A stretch of DNA of 64,000 nucleotides from Cyanobium sp. NIES-981 (lineage in GTDB: Bacteria > Cyanobacteriota > Cyanobacteriia > PCC-6307 > Cyanobiaceae), in the NCBI RefSeq assembly GCF_900088535.1, contig NZ_LT578417.1:2604001-2668000 (forward strand), read 5' to 3'. Within the stretch, counting starts at the first letter, position 1. Each line of letters starts with the position of its first letter. This document shows, piece by piece, positions 25,349 through 34,124 of this stretch. Below the pieces are notes generated by a model that was not told where the DNA came from, made no database searches, and was given only the letters and a program-made list of their open reading frames with translations. The translations under genes were made by a program, and so were the position numbers.

Positions 25349-27508
25349 CTAGCAGCGCTCATCGGGAAGCCAGGCCCGTAGACGGGCCCGCGCCTGGGCG
25401 AGGCGGAAGCACAGCGGAGGCGGGAGTTCGAGGCCCAGCACCTCGAGCCAGCGCGGGGGCATCGCCGGGGAACGGCGGGGCAGGGCACCGTCCCGCAGCA
25501 GCCCCAGTTCCTCCACGGCCCGCTCCGGCGTGGTGTAGGCGCCGGAAACCAGGCTCAGGTAGACGGGGTAATGGATCAGCGCGGCGTAGACCAGATCGTC
25601 GAGCTGCAGCTGACGCCCCCGTCGAGAACACTGCAGCTGATCGACGCTGAGGCCCCAGCCCGCATAGAACGGCAGGCCCCAGGTGGTCACCGGGATCCCC
25701 CGCAGAAGGGCCTCGAATCCGGTGATGGACGTGCGCACATGCACACCGTCCACCTCCTCGAGCAAGACCTCCATCGGCGCCTCAGCCAGCACCAGGTCGC
25801 AGTGGTGGCGGGCATCGCGCTCCCCGGGGCCGGGGCGCTGACGCCCGGAGACCACGTCCGGGTGGGGCTTGTAGATCAGGAAGGCGTCGGGATGGGCAGC
25901 GCGAACGGCGCACAGCAGCGCAAGGTTGCTGTGCACGCTGGCATCGGCCGGCACGCCATAGCGGATCGACAGATCGACCTCCACCTGGCCGGGCACCAGG
26001 AGCACGGAGCGTCCCGCCAGATGGGCAGGACGCTGCCACCGCGGCGCTCGCAGGTTGTACTTGGTGAGGCGTGAGGCCACGATCCGCTGCCGCAGGGCCG
26101 CCGCACGCCGTCGTTCTGCCTCCGTGAACGGGTGTGTGGCCAGATAGGTCTCCAGATCGCTGGGAGCCGAGGCGTCGTAGTAGATGCCGCTGTGGTCCAC
26201 CACCCAGGAGATCGGTGGTACCCAGCGCAGCCACCAGCCCTGGCCCACGGAGCGGAGGAAACCGTCCTCGGCGTGGATCAGGGGCACCCCAGCCTGGCGC
26301 AGTCCTCTTCCCACGCGGTTGCCCCACACCAGGGCGCGGCCATGTTGGGCCCGCCCCGGCGGGGCGTGAAAGCCCCGGAAGCGAAGCCGCCGAGGGGTCA
26401 ACCCCCGCTGGAAACGGCGCACGGCATTGCGCTTCCAGCCGGCGATGCCGAACACCTCCAGGTTGCGCGGCACGGCCGCCCGCTGACGGCGCTGGAAACC
26501 CACCTGGGCGATCAACCGTTCGGGGGTGCTGATCTGCCCGGTTTCGGGGTCCAGGTAGCGGCCGTACCCCACAAGGCAACTGTGCACCAGGGTGTCCAGA
26601 TCGGTGTCGCCCCGGCGGGCTCCATGCTCCGGAGCAGCGAGCCGGTCGCAGGTGAGTCCCCACCCTGCGTAGAACGGCATTCCGAAGCAGTGCACGGGCT
26701 TGCCCCAGATCAGGGCCTCGAACCCCATCTGGGAGGTCACCACGTACACCGCAGTGGCCGCTTCGAGCAGGCCGACAGGATGGCCGCCATCGATGCAGGC
26801 ATGGACGCGGGGGTGCCGAAACAGTTCCGGGGAGAAATGCCCCTGACGCCCCCCGCCCACCACGGCGGGGTGGGTCTTGATCACGATCGTGTGGTCCGGA
26901 AAGTCGTCCAGCGCCGCGGCCACCATGGCCTGGAAGCTGGCGGCGGTCGCGGATCCGTGCACGATCGCGGCATCATCGGCCACCTGGTCCACCACCAGCA
27001 CGAAATCCTTCTCCGGTGGTGGCGACTCGGCGGCGGCGTTCACCTTGCTCACCCTGTGGTGGCGCCAGGCGGAGACCAGGTCCCGGGCGCGGAGGCGCTG
27101 CGCTGAATCGATCCCCGCGGCGATCAGGGCCTCCAGCCGACTCGGACGGGAGCTGTCGTAGTGAATGCCGCGATCATCCAGGACAATTCCCAGCGGAGGT
27201 GCACCGGGCCCCGGATCCACCGAACGGAGGAAGGCATCCTCCGCGCGCCAGAGGGGGAGGTGGTGGTGGCGGGCGAACCGTTCCCCCCAGCGTCCGCTGG
27301 GTCGACGCCCCCAGACGAGCAGGGCGTCAACGGCCTGGTGGGAACAAGCCCTGCGGCCCAGCACCAGACGGGCAGGGCTCAGCAGCGACTCCAGGGTGCT
27401 GTGGGCGAGAACGAGTGGATCGGGGATGCCGAGCACCAGGTCTGCCGCTGACCCCGAAAGCAGAGAAGGCAGGGTGGGGGGAGGTGCCTGCGGCGGGCTG
27501 TTCCCCAT
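25349..27508 (-). CDS. kpsC: capsule linker beta-Kdo transferase KpsC
   Basis: KpsC extends the poly-Kdo linker on the phosphatidylglycerol anchor of group 2 capsules. The 719-residue product has the expected two-module structure. Module 1 (about 1-340) contains WRAEDAFLRSVDPG, GIVLDDRGIHYDSSRPS and VIKTHPAVVGGG. Module 2 (about 350-719) repeats the pattern with HAEDGFLRSVGQG, WVVDHSGIYYDASAPS and LIYKPHPDVVSGR. E. coli KpsC is about 675 residues. It diverges from the kpsS fusion at 27652 across 143 bp. The neuA-like gene follows 35 bases after its stop. Confidence 0.94.
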   Translation of the reverse strand: MGNSPPQAPPPTLPSLLSGSAADLVLGIPDPLVLAHSTLESLLSPARLVLGRRACSHQAVDALLVWGRRPSGRWGERFARHHHLPLWRAEDAFLRSVDPGPGAPPLGIVLDDRGIHYDSSRPSRLEALIAAGIDSAQRLRARDLVSAWRHHRVSKVNAAAESPPPEKDFVLVVDQVADDAAIVHGSATAASFQAMVAAALDDFPDHTIVIKTHPAVVGGGRQGHFSPELFRHPRVHACIDGGHPVGLLEAATAVYVVTSQMGFEALIWGKPVHCFGMPFYAGWGLTCDRLAAPEHGARRGDTDLDTLVHSCLVGYGRYLDPETGQISTPERLIAQVGFQRRQRAAVPRNLEVFGIAGWKRNAVRRFQRGLTPRRLRFRGFHAPPGRAQHGRALVWGNRVGRGLRQAGVPLIHAEDGFLRSVGQGWWLRWVPPISWVVDHSGIYYDASAPSDLETYLATHPFTEAERRRAAALRQRIVASRLTKYNLRAPRWQRPAHLAGRSVLLVPGQVEVDLSIRYGVPADASVHSNLALLCAVRAAHPDAFLIYKPHPDVVSGRQRPGPGERDARHHCDLVLAEAPMEVLLEEVDGVHVRTSITGFEALLRGIPVTTWGLPFYAGWGLSVDQLQCSRRGRQLQLDDLVYAALIHYPVYLSLVSGAYTTPERAVEELGLLRDGALPRRSPAMPPRWLEVLGLELPPPLCFRLAQARARLRAWLPDERC

Positions 27509-27651
27509 ACCTGGCCCTGTCCCCGCATGCTGGCCGAATCCTAGGCCTCCGCACCTTCCGCGCTGCCGGAGGGCGCATCACCACTGGGATTGCCCCCGGC
27601 CCGTGGGAGGATGGCGCCAGGGCCGCAGGTGTGGCATTGGCCAGCGTTCAG

Positions 27652-29652
27652 GTGCAGATCGAAGGTCCCGTCCTGCTGCTGATGGGTCCCATCGGTCTGT
27701 TCTTCTCAAGGCTCTGGCACTACCTGGATGATTCGGGGGTGCCGGCCTACAAGATTTCCTACCCCCTGCACGAATTCGGCTTTCCACATCGCGCCAGAAT
27801 TCCATTCCGCGGCTCCATGCAGGAATGGCCGGAATTCCTTCGTGATGTGATTCAGAAGCAGGGGATTCGCCATCTGTTTATGTATGGCGACTTCATCGAC
27901 CCCCATCGCCTCGCCATCGAAGTCGCCAAAGAGATGGGGATCGACGCCTATGTATTTGAGCTGGGCTATGTCCGCCCAAACTACGTCACTCTCGAGCGCG
28001 ATCGCGTCAACTGTCGATCAAATCTCAACCAGCCGGTGGAGTTCTACGAGGCACTGCCACCGGTTTCCAGCCTGCCCCAGGCACGGCTGGATCCCGGTTG
28101 GCGATGGCGCAAAGTATGGAAGGCTCCCACCTTCATCCAGCATGCCTTCACCCGCTACAGAATCATCGAAGGCGAGCATAAACTTCAGCCATCGCCAAGA
28201 TTCCTGTGGTGCCAGGTGCGGGGATCAGTCCGCTATTGGATGTACCGACTGGAGGAGCGAAAACTCAAGCGCCTCCTGGTGGAGAACCTCTCATTTTTCC
28301 TGGCCATCCTTCAGGTTTCAAGCGACTCCCAGATCACGATGGGGTCAGGATTCCGTGGGATGCACGACTTCATCGAAACCGTGGTGGTTTCGTTCGCCGC
28401 CAATGCCCATCCATCGGATCATCTCGCCTTCAAACACCACCCTCGCGACCGGGGCTACAACAACTACAAAGCCCTGATTCGCCTTCTGGCTGAGCGCGAA
28501 GGTGTCACCGGTAGAGTCCACTATTTCCATGACGCGCCCCTCAGCGCCTTCATTCGCACGTGCCGTGGCGTCGTCACGGTGAACAGCACAGTTGGGCTTC
28601 AGGCCCTCTTTCATGCCGCACCCACCAAGGTGCTGGGTGAAACCTTCTACAACCTGCGGGGCCTCACGGATCAACAGCCCCTGGATGGTTTCTGGGCTTC
28701 GCCCCAGCCCAGCAGCAGGCCGCTGTTCTACCGGTTCTACCACCATCTGGTCACCACCACGCAGATCAACGGGAACTTCGATGGCGAGTTCCCCTTCCGG
28801 AACACCTTTCCTGTTTCACCCACCGCCCGTTCGAGTTCATTCCCACTCGCGAGCGCCGCTCCTCGGTTCGAGAAGTGGGTGATTCCATTCAGAGTGAGCT
28901 ACCGCCTGCTCTGTTTTGTCGCGATGTACATCGCCTATGGCCTGGAGCTGCTGGCGCTCAGTCTGGGAATGCGCCGCGCGGCCAAGCGCCTGCTCACCAG
29001 CGTTTCACGCTTCGGGCTCCGGGCTCTCGGCATTGATGTGATTGTTGATGACAGTCTGGTCCAGGCGGGTGATGCTCAGAGACGGGTACACATCTGGAAC
29101 CACAACAGCCCTTTCGATGTTTTTGCCATTCAGGCTTATCTGAGCATGCCGGCTGTCACGACTTCCGGACTCCACCTCAATCGTCTGCTGCCGTTTTTCA
29201 ACCGGTCAGCGAGCAATGCAGGACACGTGCTGCTCGACCACCGGCAACCTGATCAGCGACGCAGCAGCCTCTGGAAAGCCTCCCAGGTTCTGGAACAGCA
29301 CGGTCAGCTGATGATTGCCCCGAATGGATCCCTGCGCACCTCGATACTGCAGCGAGCCTCCGCCAGCGCCTTCCTGCTGGCCAGGCGCCATCAGGCCATC
29401 GTGGTGCCCTGGTGGTTTGAATACCGGGGGCTGGAAGGAATCGACGCCGCCACGCTCTACAAGCCGCTCCGGCTGCTGGGCCAGCGGTTGTGCGCCCCGA
29501 GGGCTGTGCTGCACTGTCGTCAGGGGCGTGCCGAGGATTTACGCCTTGGCCCCGGCGAAAGCAACCGGGATGGCTTCTCGCGGCGGGTGATCGCTTACTA
29601 CGCCCAGGATGCGGCCGGTTGGGCGGACTCCCACCAGAGCGTCGCTTCCTGA
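27652..29652 (+). CDS. kpsS: KpsS capsule Kdo transferase fused to a PlsC-type acyltransferase
   Basis: About 666 residues. Residues 1-~390 are KpsS-like: LLLMGPIGLFFSRLWHYLDD at the start, KHHPRDRGYNNY at about 261-272 and TVNSTVGLQALFH. KpsS adds the first Kdo to a lyso-phosphatidylglycerol. After a linker with hydrophobic helices (about 420-455) comes a PlsC/LPLAT-like domain: NHNSPFD at 483-489 (the NHx4D catalytic motif), GHVLLDHRQPDQRR, and APNGSLRTS at 556-564 in the place of the usual EGTRS motif, with Asn for Glu. Normal KpsS is about 390 residues and lacks this domain. No ATG suits the start; GTG 27652 is chosen, and GTG 27631 is possible. Confidence 0.88.
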   Translation: MQIEGPVLLLMGPIGLFFSRLWHYLDDSGVPAYKISYPLHEFGFPHRARIPFRGSMQEWPEFLRDVIQKQGIRHLFMYGDFIDPHRLAIEVAKEMGIDAYVFELGYVRPNYVTLERDRVNCRSNLNQPVEFYEALPPVSSLPQARLDPGWRWRKVWKAPTFIQHAFTRYRIIEGEHKLQPSPRFLWCQVRGSVRYWMYRLEERKLKRLLVENLSFFLAILQVSSDSQITMGSGFRGMHDFIETVVVSFAANAHPSDHLAFKHHPRDRGYNNYKALIRLLAEREGVTGRVHYFHDAPLSAFIRTCRGVVTVNSTVGLQALFHAAPTKVLGETFYNLRGLTDQQPLDGFWASPQPSSRPLFYRFYHHLVTTTQINGNFDGEFPFRNTFPVSPTARSSSFPLASAAPRFEKWVIPFRVSYRLLCFVAMYIAYGLELLALSLGMRRAAKRLLTSVSRFGLRALGIDVIVDDSLVQAGDAQRRVHIWNHNSPFDVFAIQAYLSMPAVTTSGLHLNRLLPFFNRSASNAGHVLLDHRQPDQRRSSLWKASQVLEQHGQLMIAPNGSLRTSILQRASASAFLLARRHQAIVVPWWFEYRGLEGIDAATLYKPLRLLGQRLCAPRAVLHCRQGRAEDLRLGPGESNRDGFSRRVIAYYAQDAAGWADSHQSVAS

Positions 29653-29699
29653 CGTCGCTGTCTCTGTCGCAGGGACGGCGACTGATCACGGCCACTGAT

Positions 29700-29725
29700 G
29701 ACAGGGAGTGAAGACAGGGAGTGAC
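29700..29725. repeat. 13-bp tandem repeat between convergent genes
   Basis: gacagggagtgaa is followed directly by gacagggagtgac, in the 95-bp gap between the kpsS fusion (plus) and fabF (minus). No hairpin is apparent. It looks like a slippage duplication near the transcript ends. Confidence 0.5.
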
Positions 29726-29747
29726 GCGAGGGAGGAGTGACAGGAAC

Positions 29748-30998
29748 TCAGCTGCCCTGAAGCACCAGCGAGATGTTGTGCCCACCGAAGCCGAAGGCAT
29801 TCTTCAGCACCGTGCGCCGCTCCTGAGGCACCGTCAGGGGCACAGGCTGATCAGTCACGAGATGGAGCTGGATCGCCGGATCGATGGGCTCGGCGTTGAC
29901 GCTCACCGGAACGAGGCCGGCACGCAGGGAACGGATCGCCATGATCACCTCGACCGCGCCCGCGCCGCCCAGCATGTGGCCGAACTGGCCCTTCGGTGCC
30001 GTGACCGGAATGTCAGCATGGGTTGCTCCAAGCAGGTGCTCGATGGCGCTGGCTTCCGCCAGGTCGCCCATCGTGGTGCCGGTGGCATGGGCCTGTATGA
30101 AGCTGAGGTCGCCAAGGCTCAGACCGCTGCGATCCAGGGCCTGTCGCATGGCCGCACTGGCCTGGGTACCTCGGGGATCGGGGGTCACCATGTGGTGCGC
30201 ATCCGCCGTGCTGCCCGCATCGAGCAGGAAGGCCTCACAGGAGGCGCCACGACTGCGTGCATCCCCCTCCCGCTCGAGCACCACCATGCCGGCGCCCTCG
30301 GCGATCACGAAACCATCACGGTCACGGCCGTAGGGACTGGACGCCAGGTGGGGGGTGTCGTTCCGGGTGGACAGCGCCCGCATGGCACTGAAGCCGGCCA
30401 GACCCAACGGGTTCACCGGGGCCTCCGATCCTCCGGCGATCACGACGTCCGCCCGATCATCCCGCAGCAGCAGCAGTCCCCAGAGCAAGGCTTCGGCGGA
30501 GGAGGCGCAGGCGGAGACCGGCGTGTGGGCGCCGGCATGCGCTCCCAGGGCGATGCTGATCTGGCCGGCGGCCGCGTTGGGGATCAGCATGGGCACGGTC
30601 ACGGGATTGACCCGGGATGCTCCGCGCTCCAGCAGGGTGCGGTACTGCTGTCCCATGGTCTCCAGGCCTCCGATGCCGCATCCCACCACCACGGCGACCC
30701 GGCGTTCCTCGGCGGGAATGGCCTGCGGGAGAGCCGACTGCTGCCAGGCTTCCAGGGCCGCGAGCAGGGCCAGCTGGGAACAGCGGTCCAGCCGGCGTCT
30801 CTGCAGAGGCTCCAGAGCCACGGTGGGATCGCCGGGGATGACACCCGCCAGGCGTGAGGGGAGGGACACGGCCCACTCCTGCTCGAGCCGACGGATGCCC
30901 GACTGGCCGGCCCGGTAGCGGTCCCAGCAGGTCTCGACTCCGCATCCGAGGGGGGACACCACTCCCATGCCCGTGATGGCGATCCTCTCCTTCGGCAC
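29748..30998 (-). CDS. fabF: beta-ketoacyl-ACP synthase II (FabF-type), accessory copy
   Basis: A 416-residue condensing enzyme that elongates acyl-ACP with malonyl-ACP. The Cys-His-His triad is intact: C164 in HTPVSACASSAEA, H304 in IQAHATGTTMGD and H341 in GQFGHMLGGAG. Length and ends (MPKERIAITGMGVVSPLG; NAFGFGGHNISLVL) match FabF. In cyanobacteria the housekeeping fabF usually neighbours acpP and tkt. Here it follows a separate ACP gene and an N-acyltransferase within a capsule locus, so I read it as an accessory enzyme tuned to a special acyl chain. Gaps to the ACP are 83 bases, on the same strand. Confidence 0.92.
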   Translation of the reverse strand: MPKERIAITGMGVVSPLGCGVETCWDRYRAGQSGIRRLEQEWAVSLPSRLAGVIPGDPTVALEPLQRRRLDRCSQLALLAALEAWQQSALPQAIPAEERRVAVVVGCGIGGLETMGQQYRTLLERGASRVNPVTVPMLIPNAAAGQISIALGAHAGAHTPVSACASSAEALLWGLLLLRDDRADVVIAGGSEAPVNPLGLAGFSAMRALSTRNDTPHLASSPYGRDRDGFVIAEGAGMVVLEREGDARSRGASCEAFLLDAGSTADAHHMVTPDPRGTQASAAMRQALDRSGLSLGDLSFIQAHATGTTMGDLAEASAIEHLLGATHADIPVTAPKGQFGHMLGGAGAVEVIMAIRSLRAGLVPVSVNAEPIDPAIQLHLVTDQPVPLTVPQERRTVLKNAFGFGGHNISLVLQGS

Positions 30999-31081
30999 GG
31001 GACTGTTCAGGCTCGTCGGGGAACGCCATCAAACCTAGGCTCCGGCAAGGCTCCGGCTCCGCGGCTGGCTTCTGGATGGAG

Positions 31082-31468
31082 TCAGCTCGGATTCTCCCTC
31101 TGTTCGATGTAGGTCACGATATCGCGAACCGTCTTGAAGGTGAGCAAATCCTTTTCTTCTATTTTGATGCCCATTGTCTCATCAGCTTCAATCAGGATTT
31201 CATAAAAACCGAGCGAATCAACCCCCACATCCTCGATGATCAAGGCGTCCAAGCTGATCGTGTCGGGGTCGGCTCCGGCAATCCTGGCAAGGATGTCTTT
31301 CAGTCCACGCAGAATCTCGGCCTGGGTGAGCGGTCGGCGAAGCGCGGGATCACCAGACACGCCAGTGTTGGTCATGCCGTCATCGGCCAAACCGTCCTTG
31401 GTCATGCCATCGCCGGTCAAGTCGTCATTGGATTCTGATGGAGTAGCTGGGTCTACCAAGGGACTCAA
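31082..31468 (-). CDS. acyl carrier protein with a repetitive N-terminal extension
   Basis: The C-terminal ~85 residues are an ACP: helix 1 ILRGLKDILARIAG, then DVGVDSLGFYEILIEADE with the phosphopantetheine Ser at residue 85, then KDLLTFKTVRDIVTYIE. The N-terminal extension holds a pentapeptide repeat (about residues 15-39). The longest reading begins at TTG 31468, which abuts the stop of the upstream N-acyltransferase. In-frame ATG codons at 31405 and 31375 would give proteins of 107 and 97 residues; the last has normal ACP length. It probably serves the neighbouring FabF and N-acyltransferase as a dedicated carrier. Confidence 0.88.
   Translation of the reverse strand: MSPLVDPATPSESNDDLTGDGMTKDGLADDGMTNTGVSGDPALRRPLTQAEILRGLKDILARIAGADPDTISLDALIIEDVGVDSLGFYEILIEADETMGIKIEEKDLLTFKTVRDIVTYIEQRENPS
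31352..31426 (-). repeat. five 15-bp coding repeats in the ACP N-terminus
   Basis: The encoded pentapeptides read DDLTG, DGMTK, DGLAD, DGMTN and TGVSG. Units two and four are nearly identical in DNA and each contains an ATG. The unit number could vary between strains by slippage. All of it lies upstream of the ACP fold. Confidence 0.6.
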
Positions 31469-32488
31469 TTATTGCGAGCTGGATGGGACTGAGAGGGTTT
31501 CCCCTGACACTTTATCATCGAGTTCTGAGCAGACAGGCTGGCTGAGCCACGATCCCATGGATTCAGATTGCCCCCGAAACCAGGGGAATTGCCTGTACAC
31601 CGGAGCATGCGGAAAGCCCACAAAGTGCTGAAGGCGACGCGGAGGAACATGGGTAAGGTCGGCCGTCATCAGGATTTCCGTGATCTGGTTGAAGTCCTTG
31701 GCGATGGAAATATCATGGGTCTTGGCGCCCATGAGGTTGATATATTGACGAAGCAGTACGGGCAGACGGAAGGCTGGCAGCTGGCGTTGCGCCTCAGCCT
31801 CAAGGTGCTGAATGGATTGGCAACCTCCACCGGCATGCAGCTCATCGCCGCGGAAGATTCTGGGGTAGCGCGCCGGCGGCAGATCCGCCACGGGCCCCCT
31901 GAAGGGAGGCAACATCAGGGAGCGAAGAAAGAAATCATTGAGAGCGCCTGGATATTGGAAATGATTGTAGGAAACCAAGCCATAGATAGCCGTGTAGCCG
32001 GAGGCAACTGCAGCCTGCAAGCCACCTCGAAAAAGTGTCATCAACGAGGCCGGTTGACGCTGAAAGGCTGGTGAGATGGCAACACGGCCTATTTCCAGAT
32101 GGCTGCCACGAGCCATCAAGCACTTTTTAATTCCCGGATAGACATGCTCCAGATAGGAGGTTGAGGAGCTGTGGGTGAGTCCTGCGTGGCTGGATTGGTG
32201 AGATGAGCTCTGGTCCGGGACGAACTGCAACCTGGCAGTTCCTGCCAGGGCGAACGTCGCATCATCCACGAGCACAAAGTGATCGTAATAAGGGTCGCGG
32301 CCATCCAGATCTTTATTGTTTCCCGAACCCGAAAGTTTCTGCCTGTATGTGAGCTCGCGAAGCAAGCCGACTTCGTCAGCGAAGTTTTCAAACGTATTGC
32401 CCGGTATCAAAAAGAGGGTCAGGCCATAATTTGAAAAGAAGAAGAAGGGCTTGATATCATCAATCAGAACTCGGCTCAGGGGAATCAT
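31469..32488 (-). CDS. OlsB-like N-acyltransferase (GNAT fold, acyl-ACP user)
   Basis: A 339-residue protein. The central domain resembles Acetyltransf_5/OlsB enzymes and the acyltransferases of exosortase loci, which use acyl-ACP to acylate an amine. HFVLVDDATFALAGTARLQF is the GNAT beta-hairpin region. LEIGRVAISPAFQRQP carries the 'ExxRxAVxP' block, followed by YTAIYGLVSYNHF. OlsB itself acylates ornithine to lyso-ornithine lipid. The ACP gene starts directly after its stop, so the pair is one transcript. The substrate could be ornithine, another amino acid, or an amino sugar of the capsule. Composition is more AT-rich than in fabF. Confidence 0.72.
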   Translation of the reverse strand: MIPLSRVLIDDIKPFFFFSNYGLTLFLIPGNTFENFADEVGLLRELTYRQKLSGSGNNKDLDGRDPYYDHFVLVDDATFALAGTARLQFVPDQSSSHQSSHAGLTHSSSTSYLEHVYPGIKKCLMARGSHLEIGRVAISPAFQRQPASLMTLFRGGLQAAVASGYTAIYGLVSYNHFQYPGALNDFFLRSLMLPPFRGPVADLPPARYPRIFRGDELHAGGGCQSIQHLEAEAQRQLPAFRLPVLLRQYINLMGAKTHDISIAKDFNQITEILMTADLTHVPPRRLQHFVGFPHAPVYRQFPWFRGQSESMGSWLSQPVCSELDDKVSGETLSVPSSSQ

Positions 32489-32885
32489 GGGCAGTCGGGG
32501 CTGAGCTCAGGGGTCAGGGGCGTCCCCCAGGAGTCGCGCTGCTGGACGGGCGGGCGCAAGAGACGGTTACGGCCCGTGCCCCGAGCAAGGGCCAGAGGGG
32601 GTAACGGCCCAGCGGGGGGAACACCAGCGGGGAGATCAGTGTGTGACAACCCCCCGCCCCGATGCACGTGGGCCGATTGTGACATCCACCTCCCGGCCTG
32701 GGACCCAAGACCGGACAGTTTGTGCGTGCGCCTCCACGGCCGCCATGGCCTGGAGAGCAGCGCTGCCGGTTGCTGGGCTGTCACCTGGAAGAGCCTCGCC
32801 ACCGCCCCTACAGTGAGCCCCCCTGGTCGGGCTGGGCCATCGCGGTCACGGGTCCGGCCCCTTGTGTGACCGCGGGTGTCCGTTG
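32489..32885. other. 397-bp divergent spacer, no gene recognised
   Basis: This very GC-rich spacer separates the N-acyltransferase (minus) and the Wza/KpsD-like gene (plus). Short open frames exist on both strands but translate to Arg/Pro/Gly-rich sequence. The fragment ttacggcccgtgcc recurs loosely near ggtaacggcccagc. Promoters for both directions are expected here; I cannot place them. Confidence 0.5.
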
Positions 32886-34124
32886 ATGATCCAGTTGTTC
32901 CCCCTCACCGCGCCGGCCCACTGGCTGGCCCCGCTCCGGGCCGGCCTCTGCGGCGTCCTGGTTGCGCAGACGGCCATGGCGCTGGCACCGCTTCCCGCCC
33001 GCTCCCAGCCCCAGTCCTTCCCCATCCCCGGGGATTCCACCACGTCCCCTGGTCCTCTGCCCGAGGACCGGCCGAGGACCAGGCCCGAGACACCGCCCGC
33101 GTCCCTGGCCCGTCGCTTCCCCGACAATCCCCAGAACGACGGCTTTCGCTATCGCCTGGCCCCCGGTGACCGGGTGCGGGTGTCCGTCTTCAAGGTTGAA
33201 GGCTATGAAGCGGAAACCGAGGTGCTCAGCGATGGCACGGTCAACCTGCCAAGGATTGGATCGGTGAACGTCTGGGGCCTCACCCTCGACGAAGCGAACA
33301 AGCGGATCACCCGGCTTTACAGCAGGATTCTCCGCCGCCCCCTGGTCTACATCGACCTGCTCACCCCACGGCCCGTACGGGTCACCATGGTGGGACAGGT
33401 GGAGCGGCCAGGCTTCTACACCCTCACCAGGGACCCCTCGACCTCCACGCTCAGGCCCTCAGGCCCCAGTCCGGAGGGCGTGGCGGTGACCACCTCAGGG
33501 TGGCCCACCATGGTGGATGCGATCCAGCGGGCTGGAGGCATCACGGCACTCGGGGACCTGTCCAACCTTGTGCTGGTGCGTCGGGGCCACACCCCCTCAG
33601 ACCCGCCTCGGGAATACCACTTCGACTACCTGAAGGTGCTCATGGAGAACGGCACTGCCGTCAATCCACTGATCTATGACGGCGATACCATTCGGGTCTC
33701 CAAGGTCAAGGGTCCCCGCTCCAGCGACGCCCTGATCGCTTCTTCCACATCCAACTTCGCTCCCGACTCCATTGCCGTCAATGTGGTGGGAGAGGTGGTG
33801 TCACCGGGCCTCAAGCAGGTGAAGTCGAACACTCCGCTCACCAACGCCGTGCTCGCGGCTGGGGGGCTGGATCCTCAGCGGGCGAACACCACCAATCTGC
33901 GGCTGCTTCGTCTGGAAAGTGATGGCACGATCGTTTCCAAGGAAGTGGCGTACGATCCCGCCGCGCCTCTGGGATCCGAGCAAAATCCACCCCTACGCAA
34001 CGGCGACGTGATCGTGGTGGCCCGGAACGCCTGGACGCGGGCGAACGACCTGCTGGTGCAGGCTGTCACCCCACTCGGCCCCCTGCTCAATGCAGCCTCT
34101 CTTTACAACATTCTCGCCCGATAG
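32886..34124 (+). CDS. outer-membrane polysaccharide export protein (Wza/KpsD-like)
   Basis: A 412-residue protein with an N-terminal signal-like hydrophobic segment (about residues 12-40, ending near ALAPLPARSQ). It has a Poly_export domain, FRYRLAPGDRVRVSVFKVEG with DGTVNLPRIGSVNVWGLTL. Two or three SLBB-like segments follow (VTMVGQVERPGFYTL, VNVVGEVVSPGLKQV and LRNGDVIVVARNAWT). It would form the outer-membrane channel that carries the capsule out of the cell, as KpsD does with KpsE. ATG 32886 is preferred because the upstream GTG at 32862 adds residues ahead of the signal. It stands alone, divergent from the N-acyltransferase. Confidence 0.92.
   Translation: MIQLFPLTAPAHWLAPLRAGLCGVLVAQTAMALAPLPARSQPQSFPIPGDSTTSPGPLPEDRPRTRPETPPASLARRFPDNPQNDGFRYRLAPGDRVRVSVFKVEGYEAETEVLSDGTVNLPRIGSVNVWGLTLDEANKRITRLYSRILRRPLVYIDLLTPRPVRVTMVGQVERPGFYTLTRDPSTSTLRPSGPSPEGVAVTTSGWPTMVDAIQRAGGITALGDLSNLVLVRRGHTPSDPPREYHFDYLKVLMENGTAVNPLIYDGDTIRVSKVKGPRSSDALIASSTSNFAPDSIAVNVVGEVVSPGLKQVKSNTPLTNAVLAAGGLDPQRANTTNLRLLRLESDGTIVSKEVAYDPAAPLGSEQNPPLRNGDVIVVARNAWTRANDLLVQAVTPLGPLLNAASLYNILAR

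Noticed and set aside
27016-27651. Upstream extension of the KpsS fusion to 27016
   Set aside because: It would overlap kpsC on the opposite strand by about 490 bases, and the translation is not protein-like.
29721-30857. 378-codon frame antisense to fabF
   Set aside because: fabF is certain by its catalytic triad; the antisense frame is a shadow.
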